A stretch of 64,000 bases of DNA from Bradyrhizobium sp. GTDB taxonomy: Bacteria > Pseudomonadota > Alphaproteobacteria > Rhizobiales > Xanthobacteraceae. The stretch's first letter is position 1, and each line of letters starts with the position of its first letter. The DNA lies in contig NZ_JAURXB010000060.1 in NCBI RefSeq assembly GCF_030654605.1, forward strand, positions 1-64,000, written 5' to 3'. Below are positions 57,001 through 64,000 of this stretch, one piece after another. The notes beneath the pieces were generated by a model. The model saw only the letters and a program-made list of their open reading frames with translations. It searched no databases and was not told the origin of the DNA. The position numbers were made by a program, and so were the translations under genes.

Positions 57001-57775
57001 TCGAGGCCACGCCGGTGGCGAGTGGCTTGGCGGTGTCGCCGGCCGAAACCGTGACGGTGCCATCAGGCGAGATCCGGACCGCTAGTTCGGCATCGACCAG
57101 ATTGAGGCTCTCGGCGCGAAGCCGTCCCATCAACAAAGCGGTGCCGGAAAGCTTCACCTCGGCCTTCGGCGCGGCCGCGACGATAACGCGGTCGCTGTCC
57201 CTGACCACGATATCGCGGATGCGGACGGCGATGCGGATTCGCCCGGCCCGCTCGATCTGGGTGCCGCCGACCTCGACGGTGTTGCCGTGGCCGATATTTT
57301 CCTCGATCGCCGCCGCCAGCCAGGGCGTCGCCATCTCGAGATTGATCGGACCGGCGCCGAGCCGCCACCACAGCCCGCCGAAGCAGCCGCCGAAGATTAC
57401 CAGCAGAACCGCGCTGACGACGGCGAGGCGTTTGACCCAGCGTTCGCCCGAGACCCAACGGCGCAAGCTTCCGAAACGATCGCCCAGCCGGTGAAAGCCG
57501 GAGTTGGAACGCGACAACAGCCGGCGCGCGCGGTGGCGCGCCGCCTCGTCATGGTCCTGATCCCAATCGGCATCGTCCCACTGCGAGGACTGGACGTCAG
57601 CACGCGGACTGGACCCTTGGTTCGACGTTCTGGGCGACGTTTTCCTGGCCATTGCCTCTCGGTGCTGGCGCTCATTGTAAGATGGATCGCCGCCAAGGCC
57701 GCGCTCGTCCACATGGTACGAGCGCTCCCGTGTCGGCACTGCTGCCAATCCTCGATTAATACTGTTACTCGTCAT
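54023..57775 (-). CDS. Giant AsmA/YhdP-like (DUF3971) protein
   Basis: A 1250-residue protein: a basic, low-complexity cytoplasmic N-terminus (1-110), one membrane helix (about 115-137), then a long beta-rich periplasmic region with AsmA-like C-terminal features (for example GGTIEGNLDFPGNQVRMSGTF near the end). Such proteins form grooved beta-bridges for phospholipid transport to the outer membrane (TamB, YhdP). The C-terminal region carries a conserved GLIGMTYEIVGTPSQPVLRVNP. The start at ATG 57775 is uncertain; ATG 57652 has GAGAGG just upstream and would remove the first 41 residues. Confidence 0.82.
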   Translation of the reverse strand: MTSNSINRGLAAVPTRERSYHVDERGLGGDPSYNERQHREAMARKTSPRTSNQGSSPRADVQSSQWDDADWDQDHDEAARHRARRLLSRSNSGFHRLGDRFGSLRRWVSGERWVKRLAVVSAVLLVIFGGCFGGLWWRLGAGPINLEMATPWLAAAIEENIGHGNTVEVGGTQIERAGRIRIAVRIRDIVVRDSDRVIVAAAPKAEVKLSGTALLMGRLRAESLNLVDAELAVRISPDGTVTVSAGDTAKPLATGVASKKEAGLAPTFPRQIPAMPPASPSPSSPGATTAPAAPVPDTSQSGLLAGLDWLDSLSLTGLDGQNLNEIGLKNGNLVVDDQQRGNKWTFENISLSMRRPSGGGVAISLGEEGSRAWSLRVVVGAPANGVRSVDIRATNVPTANILLAMRLKDLTYSADLPLTGELKGELGRDGLPTYFRGKVTAGAGHIIDSDTPDYPMAIDSAEINVEWDSGRRVLVAPFKIISGANRVTLLAHLEPPNGNVAEWQLGFSGGTIVLSGADNEQPLIFNRIAIGLRFDTDRKRVLLTQADISNGEIGVAGTGSVEYSGEPRLTLGFAGTPMSASALKRMWPILIVPEVREWVIERVERGSLQRIEVGVNSPVRNLSRRGPPIPDDGLAVNIVASGVTLRPVDEMPLVRDADLKARVTGRTATVTIGQAASDTPTGRKLNITDFVFEVPDMAPKPSPAKIRFRIDGPVPAMAEILASDRLSEFSGTLIDPNSSKGTVSALVTLGLPVKGSLSKADTTFAISADLAGFSADKLVMNQKLESNALKVTANNAGYQVKGEVKINGQSASLDYRKPNEGDADIKLQATLDDASRARLGFDLGPAVTGNIPLKLSGKIGETSRMGIEADLTALKLDNILPGWVKLPGKSSRAVFNVVQKQQSTRLEDIVIDGGGVSIKGSLEVDQNGDLINANFPTYSPSEGDKTSLKADRTPDGVLKVTMRGDVFDGRGFLKSAMSGKDADPKSKTKSIDFDVDLKLGAVAGFYGEALRSVDVKFSRRNGAIKSFTLSGKLGRDTPLTADLRRPQGRELIYLETADAGAFLRFSDTYAKVVGGQLSLAMDPPTVEPSAKEGLINVRDFSIKGEASLDRAVAGGPAGAQSGVSFSRVRAEFTRQRGQLTIREGVLKGPMIGGTIEGNLDFPGNQVRMSGTFVPMYGLNNAFGQIPLLGLILGGGSNEGLIGMTYEIVGTPSQPVLRVNPISAMAPGVLRKIFEFNTGKQNNPIEFPPNN

Positions 57776-57944
57776 CGGGCCCAAGGAGCCTGTTCAACGA
57801 GGGGCCGGAGCTTGCGTCGAATTCCCTGCCACCATACTCCGGGGTCATCAGATTTGCCCAGCTGCGGGACCTGTTCCCGCATCCCGGGACAAGCCCCGCA
57901 ATACCCCCATGATTGATCCGCCGAAAGCGACGAAAGGAAGGCGT

Positions 57945-58805
57945 ATGTCCAAGAAAACGCGCAAGAAATCCCCCAAAACCCCCGCTTCGAAGCCAGCCGG
58001 CGCCAAGACCACCAGCAAGCCGAAGAAAACGCCCAAGAACACGTCGAAGAACACGTCGAAGAACACTTCCAAAAAATCGACCGGCACGGCGGCCAAAACA
58101 GGTCAGGCGAAAACCATCAAGGCGACGGTCAAGACATCAGCCAGCGGCGCCAGCAAGAATCCCGGTAACACTCCTGCCAAAGCATCGCATAAGGCCGCAT
58201 CGAAACCGTTAAAGGCGATTCGCCACAGCGAATCGGTTGCGCCCGTCGTGACCGCATCGAAGGCGGCCGCGCCGAAACCGCCGGTCGTGACGCCGCCGAT
58301 GGACAAGGCCCCCGCCCCAAAACCGGCCGCGCCGCGCCAGCTCGGCCTCAGCGAGGGGACCAGGGCGCCCGCCTTCCGCCTGCCCCGCGACGGCGGCGAT
58401 TCGGTCTCGCTCCGCGACTTCAAGGGCCGGAACCTGGTGCTGTTTTTCTATCCGCGCGCGGACACACCGGGCTGCACCAAGGAGGCCATCGACTTCAGCC
58501 GGCTGTCGGGTGCGTTTGCCGAAAGCCGGACCGCCGTGCTGGGCGTGTCGGCCGACCCGCTGAAGGCCCAGGAGGCCTTTCGCGACAAGCACGAACTGGT
58601 CACCCCTCTGGTTTCAGACGAACAACATGAGATGCTGGATGCGTATGGCGTATGGGGCGAAAAATCGATGTATGGCAGGACTTTCCTGGGTATTCTTCGC
58701 ACAACGGTTCTGATCGGCGCCGACGGCCGGATCATCCGGATCTGGCGCCATGTGAAGGTCGACGGCCATGCCGACGAGGTGCTCGCGGCGGTGCGCGCGC
58801 TGTAA
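57945..58805 (+). CDS. PrxQ/Bcp peroxiredoxin with histone-H1-like N-terminal tail
   Basis: A 286-residue protein in two parts. Residues 1-130 are Lys/Ala/Pro/Ser/Thr-rich with tandem KNTSKNTSKNTSKKST units, like a histone H1 C-terminal tail. Residues 135-286 are a Bcp-type peroxiredoxin with the peroxidatic Cys177 in YPRADTPGCTKEA. No other cysteine is present, so this is a one-Cys enzyme needing an external thiol. The start at 57945 has AGGAAGG four bases upstream, favoured over 57909. The basic tail could target peroxide defence to DNA; this is inference. Confidence 0.88.
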   Translation: MSKKTRKKSPKTPASKPAGAKTTSKPKKTPKNTSKNTSKNTSKKSTGTAAKTGQAKTIKATVKTSASGASKNPGNTPAKASHKAASKPLKAIRHSESVAPVVTASKAAAPKPPVVTPPMDKAPAPKPAAPRQLGLSEGTRAPAFRLPRDGGDSVSLRDFKGRNLVLFFYPRADTPGCTKEAIDFSRLSGAFAESRTAVLGVSADPLKAQEAFRDKHELVTPLVSDEQHEMLDAYGVWGEKSMYGRTFLGILRTTVLIGADGRIIRIWRHVKVDGHADEVLAAVRAL

Positions 58806-58908
58806 GATTTATCCGGTTCCATTCGCTGAAAATTAACCATGAACCGGTCAAATCACCCGCGCCAATTCAGCCGTACGGAGCTCATTTCCGACCGGCGCGG
58901 GAGTGCCG

Positions 58909-60270
58909 ATGTCGTACCGTTCCGGTCATTATTCCGAGTATCCCCAGCACCATCCGCATGACCATGGCAGGACTCCCCCTCGCCGCCCCGCGAATCGCAC
59001 GCCGGTGGCCCCGGCGACGCAGGAGCAGGACGGCTACACCCTGGTCCACGCCGGCAAGCAGGTCCGCTTTGGACCGGTGGCGTTCTGGATCGTGGTCGGC
59101 ACGGTGACCGTGCTTGGGATGTGGTCGGCGGCAACCGCGACCTATTTCGCCTTCCGCGATGACGTTCTGACCCGGCTGATCGCGCGTCAGGCGGAGATGC
59201 AATACGCCTATGAAGACCGGATCGCCGAACTGCGCGCCAAGGTCGACCGCACCACCAGCCGCCAGCTGCTCGATCAGGAACAATTCGACCAGAAGCTCGA
59301 CCAGATCATGAAGCGCCAGACCACCCTGGAATCGCGCGCCACCGCGCTCGGCGCCATTCCGGACGCCGGCGTCACCGGATCGATCCGGCCGCCGGCGCGC
59401 GGCGCCGCGGCTATCGAGACGGTGCCGGGAACACCGAAACCGTCGCCGATCAGCGACACCGTGATCTTCGTGACGCCGCCGGATCGCGAAGCGCGGCTGG
59501 AATCGCGCGCGCCCGTGGTGGCCAAAGTCCAGCCGAACCAGTTCGCCAAGGTGCAGGGTTTCGACAACGTCGTGCTGCGCCTGCAGTCCTCGCTCGACAA
59601 GGTCGAGGGCCGCCAGATGGCGGCGCTTTCTTCGGTCGAGGAGAGCATGGAATCGCGCATGCGCCGGATGCGCGGCGTCATCAGCGATCTCGGCCTCGAC
59701 ATGGCGCAGCTGGAAGCCGCGACCCCGCGCGCCGGCGTCGGCGGCCCGTTCGTTCCGGTCAAATTGGGTCCGGATGCGAGCGCCTTCGAACGCCAGCTTT
59801 ACCGGATCAACACCACCCGCAGCCAGGTCGAGCGTCTCAACCGCACGCTGGCGCTGGTGCCCTATCGCAAGCCCGTGATCGGCGAAGTCGAGTTCAGCTC
59901 GGGCTTCGGGGTCCGCAGCGATCCGTTCCTCGGTCGCCCCGCGATGCATACCGGCCTCGATTTCCGCGCCGCCACGGGCGACCCGGTGCGCGCGACCGCA
60001 AACGGCAAAGTGGTCACTTCGGGCTGGCAGGGCGGCTATGGCCGCATGATCGAGATCGACCACGGCAACGGGCTGTCGACCCGCTACGGCCATCTGTCGG
60101 AAATCAACGTCAAGGTCGGCGACCTCATCAAGATCGGACAGGTGATCGGCGCCGTCGGCTCGACCGGCCGCTCCACCGGTCCGCATCTGCATTACGAAAC
60201 CCGCATTGATGGCGACGCGGTCGACCCGCAGAAATTTTTGCGCGCCGGCGTGCGGTTGAGTTCCGGCTAG
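58909..60270 (+). CDS. M23 (LytM) peptidase with membrane anchor and coiled coil
   Basis: A 453-residue protein. A cytoplasmic N-terminus is followed by a membrane helix (about 50-75, FWIVVGTVTVLGMWSAATAT), a coiled-coil stretch (about 85-140), and a C-terminal M23 endopeptidase with HTGLDFR, YGRMIEIDHGNGLSTRYGHL and GPHLHYE, all zinc ligands intact. It cleaves peptide crosslinks or acts as an amidase activator, as EnvC and NlpD do, but intact ligands favour activity. The start at ATG 58909 has GGGAG five bases upstream. Confidence 0.9.
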   Translation: MSYRSGHYSEYPQHHPHDHGRTPPRRPANRTPVAPATQEQDGYTLVHAGKQVRFGPVAFWIVVGTVTVLGMWSAATATYFAFRDDVLTRLIARQAEMQYAYEDRIAELRAKVDRTTSRQLLDQEQFDQKLDQIMKRQTTLESRATALGAIPDAGVTGSIRPPARGAAAIETVPGTPKPSPISDTVIFVTPPDREARLESRAPVVAKVQPNQFAKVQGFDNVVLRLQSSLDKVEGRQMAALSSVEESMESRMRRMRGVISDLGLDMAQLEAATPRAGVGGPFVPVKLGPDASAFERQLYRINTTRSQVERLNRTLALVPYRKPVIGEVEFSSGFGVRSDPFLGRPAMHTGLDFRAATGDPVRATANGKVVTSGWQGGYGRMIEIDHGNGLSTRYGHLSEINVKVGDLIKIGQVIGAVGSTGRSTGPHLHYETRIDGDAVDPQKFLRAGVRLSSG

Positions 60271-60457
60271 CATCCGGCATCCCGGCTCTTCGTCGAAGCG
60301 CTCTTCTTTCGGTCGGCTCTTGGCCATCTAAAACGCGCCGAGAAATTCTCCCAAAATTCATGGCTTGAAAATCCCTGGCATCGATGTCGGTCGCCTGGAA
60401 GGTCAAACGTCCTTGCAGCAGAACACCGAGCAAATCCGCTCGGCCAGGGAGTTTCAC

Positions 60458-60904
60458 ATGTCTGGAAATACCGTTCGTCTGCATCGCGTCTTCGCCACGA
60501 AGCCGGAGAAGCTCTTTCGCGCCTTTCTCGATGCGGACGCCATGGCCAAATGGCTGCCGCCGCACGGCTTCACGTGCAAGGTCCACCATCTCGATGCCAA
60601 AGTCGGCGGCACGTTCCGGATGTCGTTCACCAACTTCACGACCAGGTCGAGCCATTCGTTCGGCGGCGAATATCTGGAGATCGTGCCCAACGAGCGCATT
60701 CGCTACACGGACCGCTTCGACGATCCCAATCTACCCGGCGTCATGGAGGTCACCGTGATCCTGAGGGCTGTTGCCTGCGGCACCGAGATCAACATCGAAC
60801 AGGCAAACCTGCCGGCGGTCATTCCGGTTGAATCGTGTTATCTCGGCTGGCAGCAATCGCTCAACCAGCTCCAGGCGCTGGTGGAGCCGGACATTTCCGA
60901 ATAG
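60458..60904 (+). CDS. SRPBCC/AHSA1-domain protein
   Basis: A 148-residue START-like fold of the AHSA1 group (VRLHRVFATKPEKLFRAFLDADAMAKWLPPHGF, and the closing LGWQQSLNQLQALVE). Such proteins bind hydrophobic ligands, and substrates are unknown. The start is ATG 60458 with GGGAG six bases upstream; the upstream frame from 60365 lacks a ribosome site. Confidence 0.85.
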   Translation: MSGNTVRLHRVFATKPEKLFRAFLDADAMAKWLPPHGFTCKVHHLDAKVGGTFRMSFTNFTTRSSHSFGGEYLEIVPNERIRYTDRFDDPNLPGVMEVTVILRAVACGTEINIEQANLPAVIPVESCYLGWQQSLNQLQALVEPDISE

Positions 60905-61233
60905 TCCGCCGACCTCATCCCCGCGATCGGGGCGCCCCCTCTCCCGCTCTTGCGGGGGAGGGTCGGGGTGGGGGCTGCCTCAACGCGTACACTGTTCGAT
61001 GCAGTCGCCGTATCTGGCGGTGCAAATATTTTGCTCCCGAGCAATCTGAGAGAGCCCCCACCCCAGCCCTCCCCCGCAAGAGCGGGAGAGGGGGCGCACC
61101 GGATGCGCGTGCCGCACGCGTAGCGACCACCCCCGTCAGTGCTCGACATCGCCGGCAGGCATTGTTGCGCCACTCCAATTATGATTGATGCGACCACGCA
61201 ACGATTCCAGTCCCCTGCCCGAGGCACCGTCCG
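60905..61233. other. Intergenic stretch filled by a long inverted repeat element
   Basis: 329 bases, of which 166 are the inverted repeat element at 60932-61097. The rest shows only the leader of the carbamoyltransferase gene. Confidence 0.6.
60932..61097. repeat. MITE-like inverted repeat element (45-bp arms)
   Basis: Arms at 60932-60976 and 61053-61097 are inverted copies matching at 43 of 45 bases (the two mismatches are adjacent). They begin GCGCCCCCTCTCCCGCTC and each contains a short inner hairpin. The 76-bp centre is non-coding. The structure looks like a non-autonomous mobile or transcript-folding element. No target-site duplication was identified. Confidence 0.85.
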
Positions 61234-63384
61234 TTGAGCCCGCCGAACAAGCGAATTGGTCCCAGACATCCACGGCTCGGCGCCGCCGGATTCCGCGCCG
61301 CGCGATGGCTCAGCGCGCGGCTGTTCGCGGCTGCGGGCTTTCATCAGCTCGGCTCGCAATTCGCCGACCGGCGCATCGCGCATGTCCGGGAAAAACTGCA
61401 ACGCGGCGAGACCGTGTATCTGGCCGGGCTGGGGCCGCCCGGCACCCACAATTCAGGCGTGGCGCTGGTCGAGGTGACGCAGGCCAATGGGCCGCGTCTG
61501 ATCGTCAACAACGAGGAAGAGCGCTTCTCCGGCAACAAGCACACGACAGAATATCCGCGCCATTCGATCGACGCCATGGTGGCCACGCTGCGCGGAATCG
61601 GCCGCGATATCGGGGATATCGACGCCTGGCTCACCAGCTGGGATTATCCGACCCTGGCCGGCACCATCGCCCGCTCGGTGCTGGAGGAAGTGCCGCAGAG
61701 CCTGAAACTGCTGCGCACCACGGAGGCCGCCGGTTTTGACGGTCGCCGGCTCGACCAGATGACGCGGACGCCAAAAATTCTCGGACGGCAGCTCGGGCTT
61801 GCCGAGCGGGTGCCGCTGATCTGCCTGCCGCACCATGACAACCATGCCTGGTTTTCGTTCGCGGCATCGCCGTTCGCCGATGATGGCGAACCCGTCGCGA
61901 TCGCGGTGCTCGACGGCACCGGCGACAACGGATCGATCTCGCTCTATGTCGCCGAAAACGGCGCGATGCGGCAGCTCAGCTGCAACGACAGCATGTTCGA
62001 CTCGCTCGGCGCCTTCTACAGCGTGATTTCATCGACCCAGGGCGGCTGGACCTGGCTGTCCAGCGAGGGCCGCTACATGGGCGCCGCCGCATGGGGCGAC
62101 ATGAACCGCGCCAGCAATCCGTATTACGGGCGGCTGCGCGAGGTGCTGGATTTCGGTGCTGATGGCGAGGTCCGGGTCAACCGCGCGCTCGCCAATTGGT
62201 ACTGCGACCCGTTCGATCATCCCTACAAGGCGCCCCTGATCGACATCCTCGGCGAGCCCTTGAAACCCGACCAGCTGTGGAATCCCGACGCGGTGCTGCG
62301 GGTCGAGGACATCACGCACCGGCCCGACACGAGGGATCGCCTGAACAAGGCCGCCGCGACGCAGCTGGTGTTCGAGGACGCCATGATCCATGTCATCGAC
62401 CACCTGCTGCGCTTGACCGGCGCGAGCCGGCTGGTGCTGACCGGCGGCGTGGCGCTGAACGCCGTCGGCAACATGCGGCTGCTGGAGCATTTCGACGCGG
62501 CGTGGTTCGCGAAGCACCAGCAGCGCGAGGCCCGCCTGCACCTGTGGGTGCCGCCGATACCCGGCGATCCCGGCGTCACCATCGGCGCGGCCTGGCTGTT
62601 CGCGCATCTGGCGGGCGCGCCCCGGGGTGCCCCGATGACGCATGCGTTCTATTGCGGCATGCCGCCACGGCATCAAGACATCGCAACCGCGCTGCAGGCC
62701 GCCGACATCGCGTCACGACAAATCGGAGACATCTCGACATCAGAGGGGCGCGACGCCGTGGCCGATCTGATGGCGTACATCGTGGCACGGAGCGGCATCA
62801 TCGCGCTGTATCAGGGCGCCGCCGAGACCGGGCCGCGCGCGCTCGGGCATCGCTCGATCTTTGCCAACCCGTGCGACGCGCACGCGCGCGAGCGGCTCAA
62901 CGAACGGGTAAAGTACCGCGAGGCGATCCGCCCGCTGGCGCCGATGGCGACGCTGGAGGCGGCTCACCGATATTTCGAGTTGCACGAGGGGGCCTCCGAC
63001 GCCGGCTACAACGCCTACAACTACATGGTGCTGACCGCGCCATCGAAGCCGGGCTCGCGCGAAAAAATTCCGGCTGTCATCCACGCCGACGGCACCGGCC
63101 GGATCCAGATCGTGCGGCCGGACGACGATCCCCTCACCTACGCCTATCTGAAGGCGCTCGGCCGCCACATCGGCGTCGAGATCTCCGTCAACACCTCGTT
63201 CAATGTCGCAGGGCCCATCGCGCAGACGCCGCACCAGGCGATCGATACGCTGCGGCGCTCGAAAGGCCTCGACGCGGTGCTGCTGGTGGCCGATGACGGC
63301 ACGGTCACCGCGGCCTGGCACGGCGGCGAGCGCGACAGCGGCAGGTTTACCGGCTGGCTTTCGGAATGGAAACAACGCCCCTGA
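61234..63384 (+). CDS. NodU/CmcH-family carbamoyltransferase
   Basis: A 716-residue enzyme of the carbamoyltransferase family that includes NodU and antibiotic carbamoyltransferases. Motifs: LPHHDNHAWFSFAASPF with the metal-binding His residues, LVLTGGVALNAVGN, GAAETGPRALGHRSIFANP and NTSFNVAGPIAQTP. It transfers a carbamoyl group from carbamoyl phosphate to a sugar or natural product; the acceptor is unknown. It starts at TTG 61234 after a GAGGC box. No nod genes are nearby, so a nodulation role is not supported by context. Confidence 0.85.
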   Translation: MSPPNKRIGPRHPRLGAAGFRAARWLSARLFAAAGFHQLGSQFADRRIAHVREKLQRGETVYLAGLGPPGTHNSGVALVEVTQANGPRLIVNNEEERFSGNKHTTEYPRHSIDAMVATLRGIGRDIGDIDAWLTSWDYPTLAGTIARSVLEEVPQSLKLLRTTEAAGFDGRRLDQMTRTPKILGRQLGLAERVPLICLPHHDNHAWFSFAASPFADDGEPVAIAVLDGTGDNGSISLYVAENGAMRQLSCNDSMFDSLGAFYSVISSTQGGWTWLSSEGRYMGAAAWGDMNRASNPYYGRLREVLDFGADGEVRVNRALANWYCDPFDHPYKAPLIDILGEPLKPDQLWNPDAVLRVEDITHRPDTRDRLNKAAATQLVFEDAMIHVIDHLLRLTGASRLVLTGGVALNAVGNMRLLEHFDAAWFAKHQQREARLHLWVPPIPGDPGVTIGAAWLFAHLAGAPRGAPMTHAFYCGMPPRHQDIATALQAADIASRQIGDISTSEGRDAVADLMAYIVARSGIIALYQGAAETGPRALGHRSIFANPCDAHARERLNERVKYREAIRPLAPMATLEAAHRYFELHEGASDAGYNAYNYMVLTAPSKPGSREKIPAVIHADGTGRIQIVRPDDDPLTYAYLKALGRHIGVEISVNTSFNVAGPIAQTPHQAIDTLRRSKGLDAVLLVADDGTVTAAWHGGERDSGRFTGWLSEWKQRP

Positions 63385-64000
63385 TGAACCCAAGCGCGCG
63401 CCCGTCGATCACCAGCAACGCGCTGCCGATCACCAGCGCGCCTGTGATCTCGGTAAGCGTCATGGTTTCGCCGAGCACGAGATAGCCGAGCAGGATCGCG
63501 GTGACGGGAATCAACAGCGTCACCAGCATGACATTGGTCGGGCCCGACCGCCGCAGAATCTGAAAGAATACGATGTAGGCCAGCGCGGTCGACAGGCCCG
63601 CGAGCCCGAGCAACGCCAGCCATGTCGTGACGCCCGGCATCGGCAGTTGCCAGGGACGCTCGACCACGCCGGCGATGACCGCCATCATCAGCGTGGAGGC
63701 CATCATCTGGAACGTCGCGGTCGCCAGCGGCGGCGAGTCCGACAGTTTTCGTCGCGCATAGAGCGCCGACAGCCCGTAACTGAACGCGCCGGCGAGGCAG
63801 AGCAGGATGCCAAACCCCTGGCCGCTGCTGAAGCCAAGGTGCTGGCCGTGCAGGATGGCAACCCCGATCAGCCCGATGACGACGCCCGCGACACGACGTG
63901 CCAGCAATCTTTCGTCGCCGGCTGCCGCCATCACCAACACGGTGAACAGCGGCGTGGTCGCATTCAGAATCGAGGCCAACCCGCTCGAAACATAAGTCTG
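63347..64000 (-). CDS. EamA-family (DMT) transporter, truncated by the window end
   Basis: The C-terminal about 217 residues of a ten-helix drug/metabolite exporter; the protein continues beyond base 64000. The two EamA repeats are seen: ASILNATTPLFTVLVMAAAGDE (repeat 1 end) and VMLVTLLIPVTAILLGYLVLGETMT. The stop is inside the 3' end of the carbamoyltransferase gene, 38 bases of antisense overlap between convergent genes. Confidence 0.85.
   Translation of the reverse strand, partial: QTYVSSGLASILNATTPLFTVLVMAAAGDERLLARRVAGVVIGLIGVAILHGQHLGFSSGQGFGILLCLAGAFSYGLSALYARRKLSDSPPLATATFQMMASTLMMAVIAGVVERPWQLPMPGVTTWLALLGLAGLSTALAYIVFFQILRRSGPTNVMLVTLLIPVTAILLGYLVLGETMTLTEITGALVIGSALLVIDGRALGFIRGVVSIPKASR

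Overview
The window is dense, GC-rich, single-chromosome-style DNA from an alphaproteobacterium. The best guess is a Bradyrhizobium/Rhodopseudomonas relative (Hyphomicrobiales, Nitrobacteraceae). This rests on gene content (class I PHA synthase, SUF operon with sufT, Omp31-like porin with an N-terminal AAD signal junction, Tat-exported hydrolases) and on many short dispersed palindromic repeats between genes. No rRNA, tRNA, CRISPR array, IS element or prophage was recognised. Most of the window is core metabolism with a few accessory pockets.

Layout. 0-3.2 kb: a PrsW-type membrane protease, an HdeD-like membrane protein, then a class I DAHP synthase preceded by what looks like a complete transcription attenuator with an aromatic-rich leader peptide (Tyr-Trp-Tyr-Phe-Ser-Phe). 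3.2-6.6 kb: EF-P (efp) divergent from an epmA-epmB operon that ends in two small membrane or exported proteins. 6.6-10.7 kb: an LytM-like exported protein, a carboxymuconolactone decarboxylase/MarR divergent pair with a palindromic operator, and an MltB-type lytic transglycosylase. 10.7-18.4 kb (minus strand): SDR, recJ, HAD dehalogenase, GNAT, glpX, hom and an AlaC/DapL-like aminotransferase. 18.5-21.4 kb: small lipoprotein, phaC with an upstream palindrome, MAPEG protein.

21.4-24.2 kb: an overlapping two-gene unit, cytoplasmic caspase-like protease plus alpha/beta hydrolase, the best candidate for an undescribed defence or cell-death module. 24.3-34.5 kb: methyltransferase, argC-paiB, MBL hydrolase, DedA, parE, porin, SDR, diheme cytochrome c. 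34.6-40.4 kb: a secreted caspase, AraC regulator, a stranded autotransporter C-terminus, an RhlE-like helicase and a diguanylate cyclase. 40.5-48.2 kb (minus): TfoX-like protein and the Fe-S operon nifS/iscS-like, sufB, sufC, sufD, sufS, sufT, sufA. 48.5-64 kb: hydrolase, GST with three copies of a 12-bp palindrome in its promoter region, anmK, tyrS, MFS, a giant AsmA/YhdP-like protein, a peroxiredoxin with a histone-H1-like tail, an M23 endopeptidase, an AHSA1 protein, a NodU-like carbamoyltransferase, and an EamA transporter cut by the window edge.

Functional links supported by the sequence are EF-P with its lysylation enzymes, the SUF machinery, threonine/methionine and arginine biosynthesis steps, PHA synthesis, and peptidoglycan turnover (three separate enzymes plus anmK). 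Functions are read from motifs visible in the translations. No database search was run.
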